Below, one piece after another: positions 1 through 12,358 of a DNA stretch of 64,000 bases. Origin of the DNA: Desulfovibrio sp. (lineage in GTDB: Bacteria > Desulfobacterota > Desulfovibrionia > Desulfovibrionales > Desulfovibrionaceae); assembly GCA_030145055.1 (NCBI GenBank), contig JAQYWK010000005.1:1-64000 (forward strand), written 5' to 3'. The notes under the pieces are model-generated. The model made no database searches. It worked only from the letters and a program-made list of their open reading frames with translations, and was not told the DNA's origin. Both the position numbers and the translations under genes were made by a program. Positions within the stretch are counted from its first letter, which is position 1, and every line of letters begins with the position of its first letter.

Positions 1-150
1 AACAAGCTGGGGATCGGTCCTATGGGACTCGGTGGAAAAACCACTGTTTTTGATGTTAAAATCGAAATGCGTCCATGTCACATTGCCAGCTTACCGCTTG
101 CTGTGAACATCCAGTGTCATTCTTCAAGGCATGAGGAGGTGGAACTATAA
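1..150 (+). CDS. fumarate hydratase class I, alpha subunit (3' end only)
   Basis: Only the last 49 codons are in the window, open from base 1 to a TAA at 148-150. The visible tail ([12 protein letters not shown], then [19 protein letters not shown]) resembles the C-terminus of the alpha subunit of two-subunit, iron-sulfur class I fumarases/tartrate dehydratases, which interconvert fumarate and malate. The stop overlaps the start of the next gene by one base (TAATG), as expected for translationally coupled alpha and beta subunits. The catalytic region lies outside the window. Confidence 0.85.
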   Translation, partial: NKLGIGPMGLGGKTTVFDVKIEMRPCHIASLPLAVNIQCHSSRHEEVEL

Positions 151-710
151 TGACTACTTATTCACTGACCACTCCGCTTACTGATGAGGATATCGTGCCT
201 CTCAAAGCCGGGGACGTCGTAAAACTTACCGGAACTATTTATACCGCACGTGATGCTGCTCACAAAAGACTTACTGACCTTTTAGATCAAGGTGAAGAAC
301 TCCCCTTTGATTTGAAAGGTTCGGTTATATATTATGTCGGTCCAAGTCCTGCCCCTCCGGGCAGACCTATAGGAGCGGCAGGCCCCACCACCAGTTATCG
401 TATGGATGCTTATGCTCCCCGCCTGTATGGCCTCGGGCTGAAAGCCAGCATCGGTAAAGGTAAAAGAAGTGAAGAAGTTAAACAGGCTCTTAAAGATGAT
501 AAGGCTGTTTATTTCGGCGCAACCGGTGGAGCAGGAGCTTTGCTTTCTATGTGTATTAAAGAAGCAACGGTTATCGCTTTTGACGAACTCGGGCCGGAAG
601 CTATCCGCGAATTGACCGTCGAAGAGTTTCCGTTGCTGGTTATTAATGACTGTCATGGCGGGGAATTGTACGCGGTTCCGAACCTAGAAGCTGCGGGAAT
701 CAAGTCCTGA
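150..710 (+). CDS. fumarate hydratase class I, beta subunit
   Basis: A 186-residue protein matching the beta subunit (C-terminal domain) of class I fumarase/L(+)-tartrate dehydratase. Recognisable stretches are GPSPAPPGRPIGAAGPTTSYRM near residue 65 and the glycine-rich ATGGAGALL near residue 124. With the upstream alpha subunit it should form the oxygen-sensitive [4Fe-4S] enzyme for fumarate/malate interconversion. It is translationally coupled to the alpha gene and precedes a dicarboxylate transporter, which suggests use of imported C4-acids. Fumarase is favoured over tartrate dehydratase because of this context; sequence alone does not separate them cleanly. Confidence 0.9.
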   Translation: MTTYSLTTPLTDEDIVPLKAGDVVKLTGTIYTARDAAHKRLTDLLDQGEELPFDLKGSVIYYVGPSPAPPGRPIGAAGPTTSYRMDAYAPRLYGLGLKASIGKGKRSEEVKQALKDDKAVYFGATGGAGALLSMCIKEATVIAFDELGPEAIRELTVEEFPLLVINDCHGGELYAVPNLEAAGIKS

Positions 711-1093
711 TTGATCAATCAAGTGGAAAATGAGTTCTTTTCGTGGCATACACATAACAGTGACAGGCAGAGATCTGTGGTGAAAGATCGAAAAGAACTG
801 CAGCTTAGTAACTTTAAAATGAACGTCGTGAATATTCGGCTGCTCCTGAATTTTGCGTAAGTGACTTTTCCTATTCCCTCAGCGAGGGGATGGCATTTGA
901 AAAATCCTTCCCTTATTTATTATGATTTAGGAAAGGTAAAATGGGTGATGAGGTATCGATTTATAATTGGTTGTCTAAATTAAGGATTAGGCAGGGTGTT
1001 ATTAAAGTGCGCTGACAATCCGCTTTTTAAGCGGAGCACAAATGGCATTTATTTTATCCTTTTTTAGACGCCGCAAGCGCAATGTGAGGGACT
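711..1093 (+). other. intergenic region with long hairpin and short hairpin
   Basis: No convincing gene in 383 bases. TTGATCAATCAA follows the fumarase stop. An 11-bp perfect inverted repeat (AGTTCTTTTCG at 733-743, CGAAAAGAACT at 789-799) encloses about 45 bases that hold a smaller repeat, CAGA-GA-TCTG. A second hairpin, CCGCTT-TTT-AAGCGG at 1020-1034, lies just before the transporter. No promoter could be assigned with confidence. Confidence 0.5.
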
Positions 1094-2632
1094 ATGGGCG
1101 CTCAAGCAGATGGTGGGAATGGTAGAATTGTCGGCTTTTTCCTAGGGCCGATTGTATTTGTATCCATGCTACTTATGTCGGCTCCGGACGGCATGAATCC
1201 GGCTGCATGGAAAGTTGCAGCTGTAACAGCTCTAATGGCAATCTGGTGGATTACGGAAGCAATTCCAATTCCAGCAACATCATTATTGCCAATCGCGATG
1301 TTTCCGTTGTTAGGGGTTATGAAATCTGGTGCGGCTTGTGCGCCTTATTCTAACCACTTGATTTATCTCTTCATGGGTGGCTTCTTTCTTGCGGTCACAA
1401 TGGAAAGATGGAATCTGCACCGCAGAATTGCTATTCACACCATTAAAGCCGTTGGTACGAGTCCGGGACGTATGATTCTCGGGTTTATGATCGCAACTGG
1501 TTTCCTTTCAATGTGGGTGTCTAACACCGCTACAGCAATGATGATGGTTCCCATCGGTCTGGCTGTTATTCAGCAGGCAACTGGGTTCGACTCTAAAACA
1601 CTTAGAGCTTGTCCATCTACTGGTCCTGAATCAAACTTTGGTAAATGTCTCATGCTCGGTATCGCTTATGCTGCCTCTATGGGCGGAGTTGGTACAATCA
1701 TCGGTACACCTCCAAACACCGTTATGGCTGGTATGGTCGACAAAATGTACGGCGTACAGATCGGCTTCGGCGAATGGATGATGTACGGTGTTCCTCTTGC
1801 TGTGATCATGATTGCCGTTTCATGGTGGATTCTCACTCAGTTCCTTTTCCCTACAAAAGGAATGGAACTTGCCGGTGGTGAAGCTATTATTGATGAAGAA
1901 GTTAGAAAGCTTGGACCAATGACCAAAGAAGAAAAGTACATCGTAATCGTTGGTTGCTTTGTTGCTTCATTCTGGCTTTCACGCGGATTCCTTAAAAAAG
2001 CTCCTTTCATTCAAGATATGTGGCCTCAGTTCGGATTTATTTCCGATGCTACAATCGGTATTCTTGGCGCATTGATTCTTTTTGCGATTCCTACCAACTT
2101 TAAGAAAGGCGAGTTCCTTCTTGATTGGAAGACCGCTGTTAAGATTCCTTGGGACGTAATCCTACTCTTTGGTGGTGGTCTTGCAATTGCGAACGGTTTC
2201 TCCAAAACTGGCCTCGCGAACTTCATTGCTTCCAGATTGACCATGCTTGAAGGTATGACTCTGTTAATGTTCATTGGACTGGTTGTTGTTATCACAATCT
2301 TCTTGACAGAAATTACTTCCAATACTGCTACTGCAACACTTCTAGTACCTATTATGGGTAGTGCCGCTATCGCGATGGGCGTTCATCCTTTCGCAACAAT
2401 TGTCGGTGCTTGTGTGGCAGCTTCCTTCGCATTCATGCTCCCTGTTGCAACACCGCCGAACGCGGTTGTTTTCGGGAGTGGGTGTATCACGATCAAACAG
2501 ATGGCCTCGGCCGGTTTTTGGTTAAACGTTTTCGGAGCGATTTTAATTACTCTCTCCGTAGTTTACTTCTTACCGATTGTATGGGGCATCGACCTGAATG
2601 TGCTCCCAACATGGGCCGTAATGCCTAAGTAA
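1094..2632 (+). CDS. SLC13/DASS family sodium:dicarboxylate symporter
   Basis: A 512-residue polytopic membrane protein. It carries the two SNT signatures of the divalent-anion:Na+ symporter family: SNTATAMMMVPIG near residue 143 and SNTATATLLVPI near residue 407. It also has the early WWITEAIPIPATSLLPI stretch. Such carriers import succinate, fumarate, malate or similar anions with sodium. The start ATG is preceded by GAGGG. It sits between fumarase and a hairpin terminator, so fumarate or malate import is the natural reading. Sulfate transport is a known alternative in this superfamily and cannot be excluded from sequence. Confidence 0.88.
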   Translation: MGAQADGGNGRIVGFFLGPIVFVSMLLMSAPDGMNPAAWKVAAVTALMAIWWITEAIPIPATSLLPIAMFPLLGVMKSGAACAPYSNHLIYLFMGGFFLAVTMERWNLHRRIAIHTIKAVGTSPGRMILGFMIATGFLSMWVSNTATAMMMVPIGLAVIQQATGFDSKTLRACPSTGPESNFGKCLMLGIAYAASMGGVGTIIGTPPNTVMAGMVDKMYGVQIGFGEWMMYGVPLAVIMIAVSWWILTQFLFPTKGMELAGGEAIIDEEVRKLGPMTKEEKYIVIVGCFVASFWLSRGFLKKAPFIQDMWPQFGFISDATIGILGALILFAIPTNFKKGEFLLDWKTAVKIPWDVILLFGGGLAIANGFSKTGLANFIASRLTMLEGMTLLMFIGLVVVITIFLTEITSNTATATLLVPIMGSAAIAMGVHPFATIVGACVAASFAFMLPVATPPNAVVFGSGCITIKQMASAGFWLNVFGAILITLSVVYFLPIVWGIDLNVLPTWAVMPK

Positions 2633-2646
2633 TTGTATTCATTTAT

Positions 2647-2682
2647 TCCAGACGGCTTGTAATGAGCCGTCTGGAAACTTTT
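2647..2682 (+). terminator. rho-independent terminator of the DASS transporter gene
   Basis: An 11-bp stem, TCCAGACGGCT / AGCCGTCTGGA, with a 7-base loop begins 15 bases after the stop. It is followed by a short, imperfect T-rich stretch. Confidence 0.75.
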
Positions 2683-2831
2683 CCATATCTAAATTTAACT
2701 CTCCCCCTCCCTTCTTCTCCCCTGGTATCTTTAATTTTTCTTGGAATATCTACACTTATTTAAGTCGTGAAATTTAATGCGAATCCTGTTATCTAAAAGT
2801 TAAACTTTCAGTTCGTTATTAAGGAGATATT

Positions 2832-4943
2832 ATGTCCAAGAGTTTGTATATCGCCGCAACAGAAGCAAGAAGCGGGAAGTCTGCCATTGTACTTGGCGTG
2901 ATGCAATTGCTGCTCACCCATCTGCGGAAAGTCGCAATTTTCAGGCCCATTATCCACGACAGTTTTCAGGGTAGCAGGGATCATGATATTGATCTGATTC
3001 TGCGTCATTTCAAGCTTAACCAAGATTATGAAACCACTTACGCATATACTCAAAGTCAGGCCACTCGTTTATTAAATTCCGGAAATCACGCTGTTCTGAT
3101 GGAGAACATCCTTGAGCAGTTTAGAGCGCTTGAAGAGAAATATGATTTTGTTCTGTGCGAGGGTACTGATTATCTCGGTGGTGAGACTGCTTTAGAGTTT
3201 GAACTTAATATGGATGTTGTGAGTAATCTCGGGAGTCCTGTTCTTGCCGTGTTAAACGGGATGAACAGTGAAGAAGATGAAATATGTGATTTGTCTCAGC
3301 GTACCTTCGATCTTTTTGAGGAAAAAGGGCTGGATGTTCTCGCTGTGATGATCAACAGAGCTAGCAAGAAATTTTCGCCGAACCTTGTTGATAGAATAAA
3401 GGCCGGCTTCAGAGGGGGCAATAAGCCTCTCGCATATATAATTCCTGATGATAAAAGACTTGGTAATCCCACTATAAGTGACGTTGTTAAGTGGCTTGAT
3501 TGTAAGGTTTTGTATGGGGAAGATCGGTTGGAAACTCCAGTCAACGACTACGTGGTTGCGGCAATGCATATCGAGAATTTTTTGAAGTATGTGGGCGAAG
3601 GAAGTCTTATTATCACTCCTGGAGACAGGTCAGATATAATTCTTGCTAGCATGGCTTCCAGGTTATCTGATTCTTATCCGAATGTGTCCGGTATCCTTTT
3701 GACAGGCGGAATTCAGCCGGCGATGACGGTGCATCATTTGATAGAGGGCTGGAAAGGGATTCCAATTCCTATTCTGCTTGTGCCGGAACATACATATAAG
3801 ACTGCACAGGTTGTGCAAGGGCTTCATGGAACTATTGATCCTGAAAATCAGGTGAAGGTTCTCTCTGCGCTAGGTCTTTTTGAGACTTGCGTTAATTCTC
3901 ATGAATTACAGGAAAAACTGGTCAGGACCACTTCCTCAAGAATTACCCCGTTCATGTTTGAACATACTCTGCTGCATAAGGCCCGCGAGAATAAACAGCA
4001 TATTGTGCTTCCCGAAGGGACAAGCGAGCGTATCATAAGAGCTGCAGATATATTAAGGCGCAGAGATGTTGTGAAGCTGACTCTTCTCGGTAATGAGGAT
4101 GAAGTTAGGCAGGCTGCTTCTAATATAGATATAAGCTTGAAGGGTATAGATGTAATTGACCCCGTGAAGTCTGAGCATTTTGAAAAGTTTGCGCAGACCT
4201 ATTACGAGCTTCGTAAACACAAATGCATCTTAATCGAAGATGCCCGTGACCGCATGAGCGATCCTACATATTTTGGAACAATGATGGTTTGGATGGGCGT
4301 TGCTGGAGGTATGGTTTCCGGTTCTGTCACTACTACCGCGCAAACTATCCGTCCTGCTTTTGAATTTGTTAAAACCAAGCCGGGAGTGTCCATAGTCTCC
4401 AGTGTATTTCTTATGTGTCAGAACGATAAAGTGCTGGCTTACGGAGATTGTGCCGTCAATCCTAATCCGAATGCGGAGGAGTTAGCAGCTATTGCCATCA
4501 GCTCGGCCGAGACAGCAAAGATTTTTGGAATTGAGCCGCGTGTGGCTATGCTTTCATATTCCACTGGTGGGCTAGGTAAAGGTAAGGATGTAGATAAAGT
4601 TGTGGAAGCAACTAGACTTGTTCGCGAAAAAGCACCTCATTTGAAAGTGGAAGGGCCACTTCAATATGATGTGGCTATTGATCCCTATGAAGCTGAAGAG
4701 ATTATGCCCGGTAATGCTGTTGCAGGGAAAGCGACTGTCTTGATTTTTCCTGATCTTAATACTGGTAATAATACTTACAAAGCTGTTCAGAGATCTGTTC
4801 CCGATTCTGTTGCAATCGGTCCAATACTACAGGGGCTTAAAAAACCTGTGAATGATTTAAGTCGAGGCTGTAAAGTTCGAGATGTTGTTAATACTGTAGC
4901 TATTACTGCTATCCAGGCGCAAGCAGAGCAGGAGGCAAAGTAG
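2832..4943 (+). CDS. pta: phosphate acetyltransferase with BioD-like and DRTGG domains
   Basis: A 703-residue protein, the long form of Pta. A P-loop-type segment (ATEARSGKS, residues 8-16) opens a BioD-like N-terminal domain. A DRTGG regulatory domain lies roughly at 220-330. The catalytic PTA_PTB domain runs from about 375 to the end (HIVLPEGTSERIIRAADIL at its start). It interconverts acetyl-CoA and acetyl phosphate, giving ATP by substrate-level phosphorylation together with acetate kinase. AAGGAGAT precedes the ATG. The next gene is PFOR, which makes its acetyl-CoA; an acetate kinase gene, often adjacent to pta in relatives, is not in this window. Confidence 0.95.
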   Translation: MSKSLYIAATEARSGKSAIVLGVMQLLLTHLRKVAIFRPIIHDSFQGSRDHDIDLILRHFKLNQDYETTYAYTQSQATRLLNSGNHAVLMENILEQFRALEEKYDFVLCEGTDYLGGETALEFELNMDVVSNLGSPVLAVLNGMNSEEDEICDLSQRTFDLFEEKGLDVLAVMINRASKKFSPNLVDRIKAGFRGGNKPLAYIIPDDKRLGNPTISDVVKWLDCKVLYGEDRLETPVNDYVVAAMHIENFLKYVGEGSLIITPGDRSDIILASMASRLSDSYPNVSGILLTGGIQPAMTVHHLIEGWKGIPIPILLVPEHTYKTAQVVQGLHGTIDPENQVKVLSALGLFETCVNSHELQEKLVRTTSSRITPFMFEHTLLHKARENKQHIVLPEGTSERIIRAADILRRRDVVKLTLLGNEDEVRQAASNIDISLKGIDVIDPVKSEHFEKFAQTYYELRKHKCILIEDARDRMSDPTYFGTMMVWMGVAGGMVSGSVTTTAQTIRPAFEFVKTKPGVSIVSSVFLMCQNDKVLAYGDCAVNPNPNAEELAAIAISSAETAKIFGIEPRVAMLSYSTGGLGKGKDVDKVVEATRLVREKAPHLKVEGPLQYDVAIDPYEAEEIMPGNAVAGKATVLIFPDLNTGNNTYKAVQRSVPDSVAIGPILQGLKKPVNDLSRGCKVRDVVNTVAITAIQAQAEQEAK

Positions 4944-4988
4944 GCGTGAAATTATTTCCGAATAAATTTGGAGTTGATTTGCGAACCA

Positions 4989-5029
4989 ACCGCACTGTAC
5001 TAGTCTCTAGTGAAAACTAGCTTAGCGGT
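4989..5029 (+). promoter_or_regulatory. stem-loop in the PFOR upstream region
   Basis: Outer arms ACCGC (4989-4993) and GCGGT (5025-5029) flank CTAGT (5000-5004) and ACTAG (5016-5020). A competing small hairpin, CTAGT-GAAA-ACTAG, occupies 5007-5020. It may be part of a structured leader; no known riboswitch class is recognised. Confidence 0.4.
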
Positions 5030-5108
5030 CTACCCTCTCGTTTGATTATTTGATCAACTTAAGGCGTAGAGGCCTCGGATTGGTCTTGATGCGGTTATTT
5101 ACGGGTAG

Positions 5109-5137
5109 GCAAGCAGCATACTCGTATGCTAAGCTGC
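5109..5137 (+). promoter_or_regulatory. stem-loop or operator just upstream of PFOR
   Basis: AGCATAC-TC-GTATGCT (5115-5130) is a perfect 7-bp inverted repeat. It extends outward through GCAAGC and GCTGC with bulges to 5109-5137, ending 44 bases before the PFOR start. It could be a dimeric regulator site or an mRNA hairpin; the sequence does not decide. Confidence 0.45.
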
Positions 5138-5177
5138 GTACTGCATGACTTTCCCAACTACAAGATACGGAGAATGA

Positions 5178-8708
<3,531 letters not shown>

Positions 8709-8769
8709 TCAAAAGGAAACAGGCTGGTAGTTTTTAACTGCCCATCTGTATCGTAAAGAATTAAAAAGA

Positions 8770-8804
8770 CCCCGAATTCGTTAAGTCGAATTCGGGGTTT
8801 TTCT
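8770..8804 (+). terminator. rho-independent terminator after PFOR
   Basis: An 11-bp stem, CCCCGAATTCG / CGAATTCGGGG, with a 6-base loop is followed by TTTTTTCT. Upstream A residues would also let it serve the convergent minus-strand gene. Confidence 0.92.
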
Positions 8805-8846
8805 AATGACTAAATAATCTACATTAGATTCTTCAATTAGAAGAAA

Positions 8847-9434
8847 CTATGCTGATTGTTGTTCCAAAAGTAGCAGCTCTGATTGTAGAAGAGCGAGCTC
8901 AGACTGTTTTGCCTTAAGCAGTTCCGCAGCGTCCTCATCTCTGCCAGCCTTTAGTCTGAGTTCTTCAATTTCATCTTCTTTTTCTGTAATTTCATCTTCT
9001 TTGTCGGTTACCTCTTCAGATGCTTCGGTAGAACCCGCAGCAGCTTCGCCACCCTCAGCTCCGTCTTTGCCTCCTTCTGGAGGAGGTCCTTCACCTTTGC
9101 CTTGCGGTGGTCCGTCTTGTCCATTTTCACCAGGAGGTGGTGGCATTCCACCTACCTTGGATGGATCGAGTCCATGCTCTTTAGCAAACTCATCCATGGT
9201 ACCTTTCAAATCTTCTTTTTGTTCGTCATTAAGTTCTGAAGGATCTTCTGCACCGTATTCTTCAAGTTTTGATTTCAAGAGCGCCATAGCCTCTGCAGAA
9301 ATGGTAACAGTGTCCCCAGATTGTGATTTGGAGCGAATAAGCTCTTCGTCATTAACCTGCTTTTTCTGAACAGCTTGGCTTGTGTCTAAAGTGCCACTGG
9401 CCAAGCCAATATCAAGTGATGAAATTCCAACCAT
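8847..9434 (-). CDS. hypothetical protein, Gly/Pro-rich centre and C-terminal coiled coil
   Basis: A 195-residue soluble protein that I do not recognise as a named family. Residues 1-60 include VTISAEAMALL, a motif frequent in flagellar or anti-sigma-associated small proteins. Residues 75-95 form a helical DE-rich segment with DPSELNDEQKEDL. The centre (about 95-135) is rich in PPPGENGQDGPP-like sequence. The last 60 residues are a heptad-like acidic/leucine coiled coil. GGAGG lies 5 bases before the ATG. A sigma-54-type promoter lies a suitable distance upstream, so regulation by RpoN and an enhancer protein is likely. No signal peptide or membrane segment is visible. Confidence 0.8.
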   Translation of the reverse strand: MVGISSLDIGLASGTLDTSQAVQKKQVNDEELIRSKSQSGDTVTISAEAMALLKSKLEEYGAEDPSELNDEQKEDLKGTMDEFAKEHGLDPSKVGGMPPPPGENGQDGPPQGKGEGPPPEGGKDGAEGGEAAAGSTEASEEVTDKEDEITEKEDEIEELRLKAGRDEDAAELLKAKQSELALLQSELLLLEQQSA

Positions 9435-9481
9435 ACAACCTCCTTTTTTGGATTTTAAAAATTACTAGATAAAACCCTCAA

Positions 9482-9496
9482 GCAAGTATTTGACCA
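9482..9496 (-). promoter_or_regulatory. candidate sigma-54 promoter
   Basis: On the minus strand the sequence TGGTCAAATACTTGCT has GG and GC separated by exactly 10 bases and a TTGCT -12 element. It lies about 48 bases before the start codon at 9434, giving a short plausible leader. Confidence 0.6.
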
Positions 9497-9542
9497 GTTT
9501 TTATTAAGAACTATAAAGATGCATTAGGCTTGATAATAGTAT

Positions 9543-10632
9543 TTAAGATTTCTTTTCTATTCTTGCTATCCAGCGAGCAAGCGGATTGGCTGTGATTCCG
9601 TGAGCAACGAGACTTAAAAATACAGTGCAAACAACAACTAAGGTCATGAAAGGTCCGTTGGGGATGTTTGAATTTAAAACAATAATAGCGAAGACTATGC
9701 TAGCAAGGCCGCGGGGGCCAAACCAACCAAGGAAAATTCGGCTAGGGACACTCTCACCAGTGCCTATTAGGGACATAAATACCGGTATCATGCGGATTAC
9801 GGTGAGGCTTAGGACGGAATAAAGTACCACTTCCCATGTGAATAGATGATAGTTTTGGCCTATAACTGCCCCTCCGAAAGCGAACCAAGTTAACATCGCC
9901 ATTGTCTCACCATCGGCCTCGGCTGCCTTAAGCATCTCATGTGTGGCATCCTTAGACTGGAAGCCAAACAGCAATCCGCCAGTAAATGCCGCGATGTATC
10001 CGCTACCATGCAAACTCTGAGCTATCGAGAAAATGGCCAAAGCCAAAGCGACCACGGCGACGTGCATCCATGTTTCAGTGACCCATTTTTTGTTCCAGCA
10101 TAGCCGTAACAACCAGCCTCCTGCAGCCGCCAGCCCAACCCCCACAATTAATCCTATGCCGAGTTCCCGCGCTACATATTCGAGTGCCAACCCTGTACCG
10201 CCTTCTTCCGCGCCCAGTGCCAATGCAATAAAAACAAGTAAAATAGGAACACATAGCCCATCGTTTAAGCCGCTTTCAGCATTGAGCCCCTCGCGAATTC
10301 GGACGGGTACATCAGTGTTGCAAATTACCGCCTTACCATGCGCAGCATCAGTCGCAGCGAGCATGGTCCCGATAATGGACGCTTCGTGCCATGACAAACC
10401 ATCGAAAATAGCAACAGCGAATATGGTCCCCAGAGCAATAGATCCGGGTAAGCCGAGCAAGAGCATTCGTGCCGGAATATGAATTTGGCGCCTGATTGTT
10501 TTCAGGTCGGCCTTCGATGCATCTATGAATAGTATGAGTGATAACGTCAGGTCGGCGATGACCCTAAATTCGTCCGGCAAAGGTGCTATATAAAAAAACT
10601 AATAAGGTAAGAACTGCGAGCTCTGCATACAT
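9543..10632 (-). pseudogene. CPA1-type sodium/proton antiporter, broken by internal deletion/frameshift
   Basis: The long frame (10580 down to 9543, 345 residues) encodes most of a NhaP-like cation:proton antiporter: DLTLSLILFIDASKADL, then GTMLAATDAA and GLNAESGLNDG, the acidic ion-binding region of the family. Its only start is a TTG with no ribosome site. A proper start with GAGG 7 bases upstream lies at 10632 and encodes MYAELAVLTLLVFLYSTFAGR, a typical CPA1 first helix, but that frame hits TAG at 10564-10566. Family members have a further helix and loop between these two parts. I infer that a few tens of codons were lost with a frameshift. A shortened protein from the TTG remains possible but unlikely to work. 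Confidence 0.7.
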
Positions 10633-10851
10633 GGGAAACCTCAAAGCGGTTGGTTTGTAGGAACATAAAAGGGTGTTTAACTTATGTATAATAAGACGGT
10701 TAACTTAATCAATGTAAACGTATTTATTCTTATTATGAGTCGTTGGCTGTAGGTCGCAAGTCGTAGAAGACGTAGTTTTTATGGGTAAGTGATCTTGATA
10801 AAAAAACCGTTTCAGGCAAGAACAAAAGACAGTATGTTAAGGAGTAAAAGC

Positions 10852-11553
10852 TTGAACGAAATTTCTACAATCACGCAAGAATCTACATTGGATGAAAAGG
10901 TTCAGAATCTAGCTGAGCAAATGACCAATTTATTGCTTAAATTTGATCCCTTCAAAATAGCAGTGGCATGGACAGGTGGTAAAGATTCCACCGTTGTTTT
11001 AGCCGTTTGGCGCGAAGTTTTAAAGGGACAGGGTCTTAATTTTCCTGTGGCTGTCTCCATTGATACTGGCGTAAAATTCCCAGAAGTGATGTCTTTTAGA
11101 GATGAGCTTGCGAAAGAGTGGAATATTAATTTAAAAGTGCTCAGACCCGAAGTTGATATTAACTCATATCCTGCCGCAAAAGATGCTGTAACCTGTTGCC
11201 GTGATTTAAAAATAATTCCTTTACAAAAAGGTATAGTCGATCACAATATACAAGTTTTAATAACTGGAATACGCCGCGATGAGCATCCCAGCAGGATAAA
11301 AAGGGAAGCCGTAGAATACCGCGAAAATCCGGATCATATAATTTCAAATCCTATTCTTGAGTGGACCGAAATGGATATCTGGTCGTTTATCACGATGCAT
11401 AGCATTCCGCATTGTGAACTTTATGATCAAGGGTACAGATCCTTAGGCTGTAAACCTTGTACTGTTTTAGGTGAAGGGGATAGCGAACGCCAAGGTCGCA
11501 ACGAAGAGAAAGAAAAGAATCTAGAACTACTAACCTCATTAGGATATTTTTAA
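10852..11553 (+). CDS. CysH-like PAPS/APS reductase family protein with [4Fe-4S] cysteines
   Basis: The frame opens at a GTG (10789), but the TTG at 10852 has AAGGAG 7 bases upstream, so I place the start there (233 residues). The PP-loop AWTGGKDST binds the adenylyl-sulfate nucleotide. TCCRDLKIIPL and LGCKPCT give the Cys-Cys...Cys-X-X-Cys set that ligates a [4Fe-4S] cluster in assimilatory APS reductases, and WTEMDIWSFI...YDQGYRSLGC also matches that family. A dissimilatory sulfate reducer has AprBA for energy metabolism, so this may be assimilatory or an adapted sulfur-transfer enzyme. It overlaps the next gene by one base (TAATG). Confidence 0.75.
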   Translation: MNEISTITQESTLDEKVQNLAEQMTNLLLKFDPFKIAVAWTGGKDSTVVLAVWREVLKGQGLNFPVAVSIDTGVKFPEVMSFRDELAKEWNINLKVLRPEVDINSYPAAKDAVTCCRDLKIIPLQKGIVDHNIQVLITGIRRDEHPSRIKREAVEYRENPDHIISNPILEWTEMDIWSFITMHSIPHCELYDQGYRSLGCKPCTVLGEGDSERQGRNEEKEKNLELLTSLGYF

Positions 11554-12263
11554 TGAAAATTAATTTTTGTGAAGCCACATACGAGATTCACAGTTCATGG
11601 AATTCATTTTTCACCACCGAAAGGATAATACACCTTAGATATCTTGAGCATGGAATTGGAAATAATTTTACGCCTCCGGCTGCGAATGTTTTACGCTTTA
11701 CGGACGTGGACCTTGATAAGGTTCGGGTCATTATCATCGGGCAGGACCCATATCCGCAGCAAGGCGTAGCAACAGGTCGTTCTTTTGAGGTTGGTAATAT
11801 TGAACGTTGGGGGGATCTAAAGCGAAATGCGTCCCTTTTAAACATTCTAAAACTTTTTCATAAAAACTACACAAACTCAGACGATATTTCTCCTATCAGC
11901 AAGGTGCGTGATGATATTGATGCAGGAACTTTCCCCATACTTCCACCAACAGAGTTATTCACTCATTTCGAAGAACAGGGGGTGTTAATGTTAAATGCTG
12001 CCTTCACATGCGAAATAGATAATTCGGGAAGCCACATGGAAAAATGGAAACATTTTTCAACAGAGCTATTAACGTTTATCAGCAATAGCAGGCCGCAAGC
12101 AAAGTGGTTCCTGTGGGGCAAAGATGCACAAGAATTCTGCTCATTCGTTCCTGAATCGCAGAAACTAACAAGCTATCACCCAAGGTTGTTTGATCAAAAA
12201 GATGGCTCCTTCCTAAAAGAAAACCATTTCGCAAAATGCCCAGAAATAAACTGGGTAAAATAA
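11553..12263 (+). CDS. uracil-DNA glycosylase superfamily protein
   Basis: A 236-residue protein with three landmarks of family-1-type uracil-DNA glycosylases. IIGQDPYPQQG near residue 63 carries the catalytic-loop Asp. LMLNAAFTCE near 148 is the uracil-recognition strand. TSYHPRLFD near 210 aligns with the DNA-intercalating HPSPLS loop. Two deviations stand out: the residue after GQDPY is Pro rather than His, and the HPS loop reads HPRL. Expected activity is removal of uracil or a related base from DNA, but specificity may differ. It is translationally coupled to the CysH-like gene, an unusual partner. Confidence 0.75.
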   Translation: MKINFCEATYEIHSSWNSFFTTERIIHLRYLEHGIGNNFTPPAANVLRFTDVDLDKVRVIIIGQDPYPQQGVATGRSFEVGNIERWGDLKRNASLLNILKLFHKNYTNSDDISPISKVRDDIDAGTFPILPPTELFTHFEEQGVLMLNAAFTCEIDNSGSHMEKWKHFSTELLTFISNSRPQAKWFLWGKDAQEFCSFVPESQKLTSYHPRLFDQKDGSFLKENHFAKCPEINWVK

Positions 12264-12358
12264 AAAACAACCATATTAACAAAAAAACACCGCACCAATG
12301 AACCGCAAACGACTCCTCTTATAAAAAGACCTCCCCCAATTAAAAAGTTTTGGGATCC

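Noticed and set aside
9001-9369. Ser/Pro-rich plus-strand frame of 122 codons
   Set aside because: It lies opposite the Gly/Pro-rich part of the minus-strand coiled-coil gene, which has the ribosome site and promoter.
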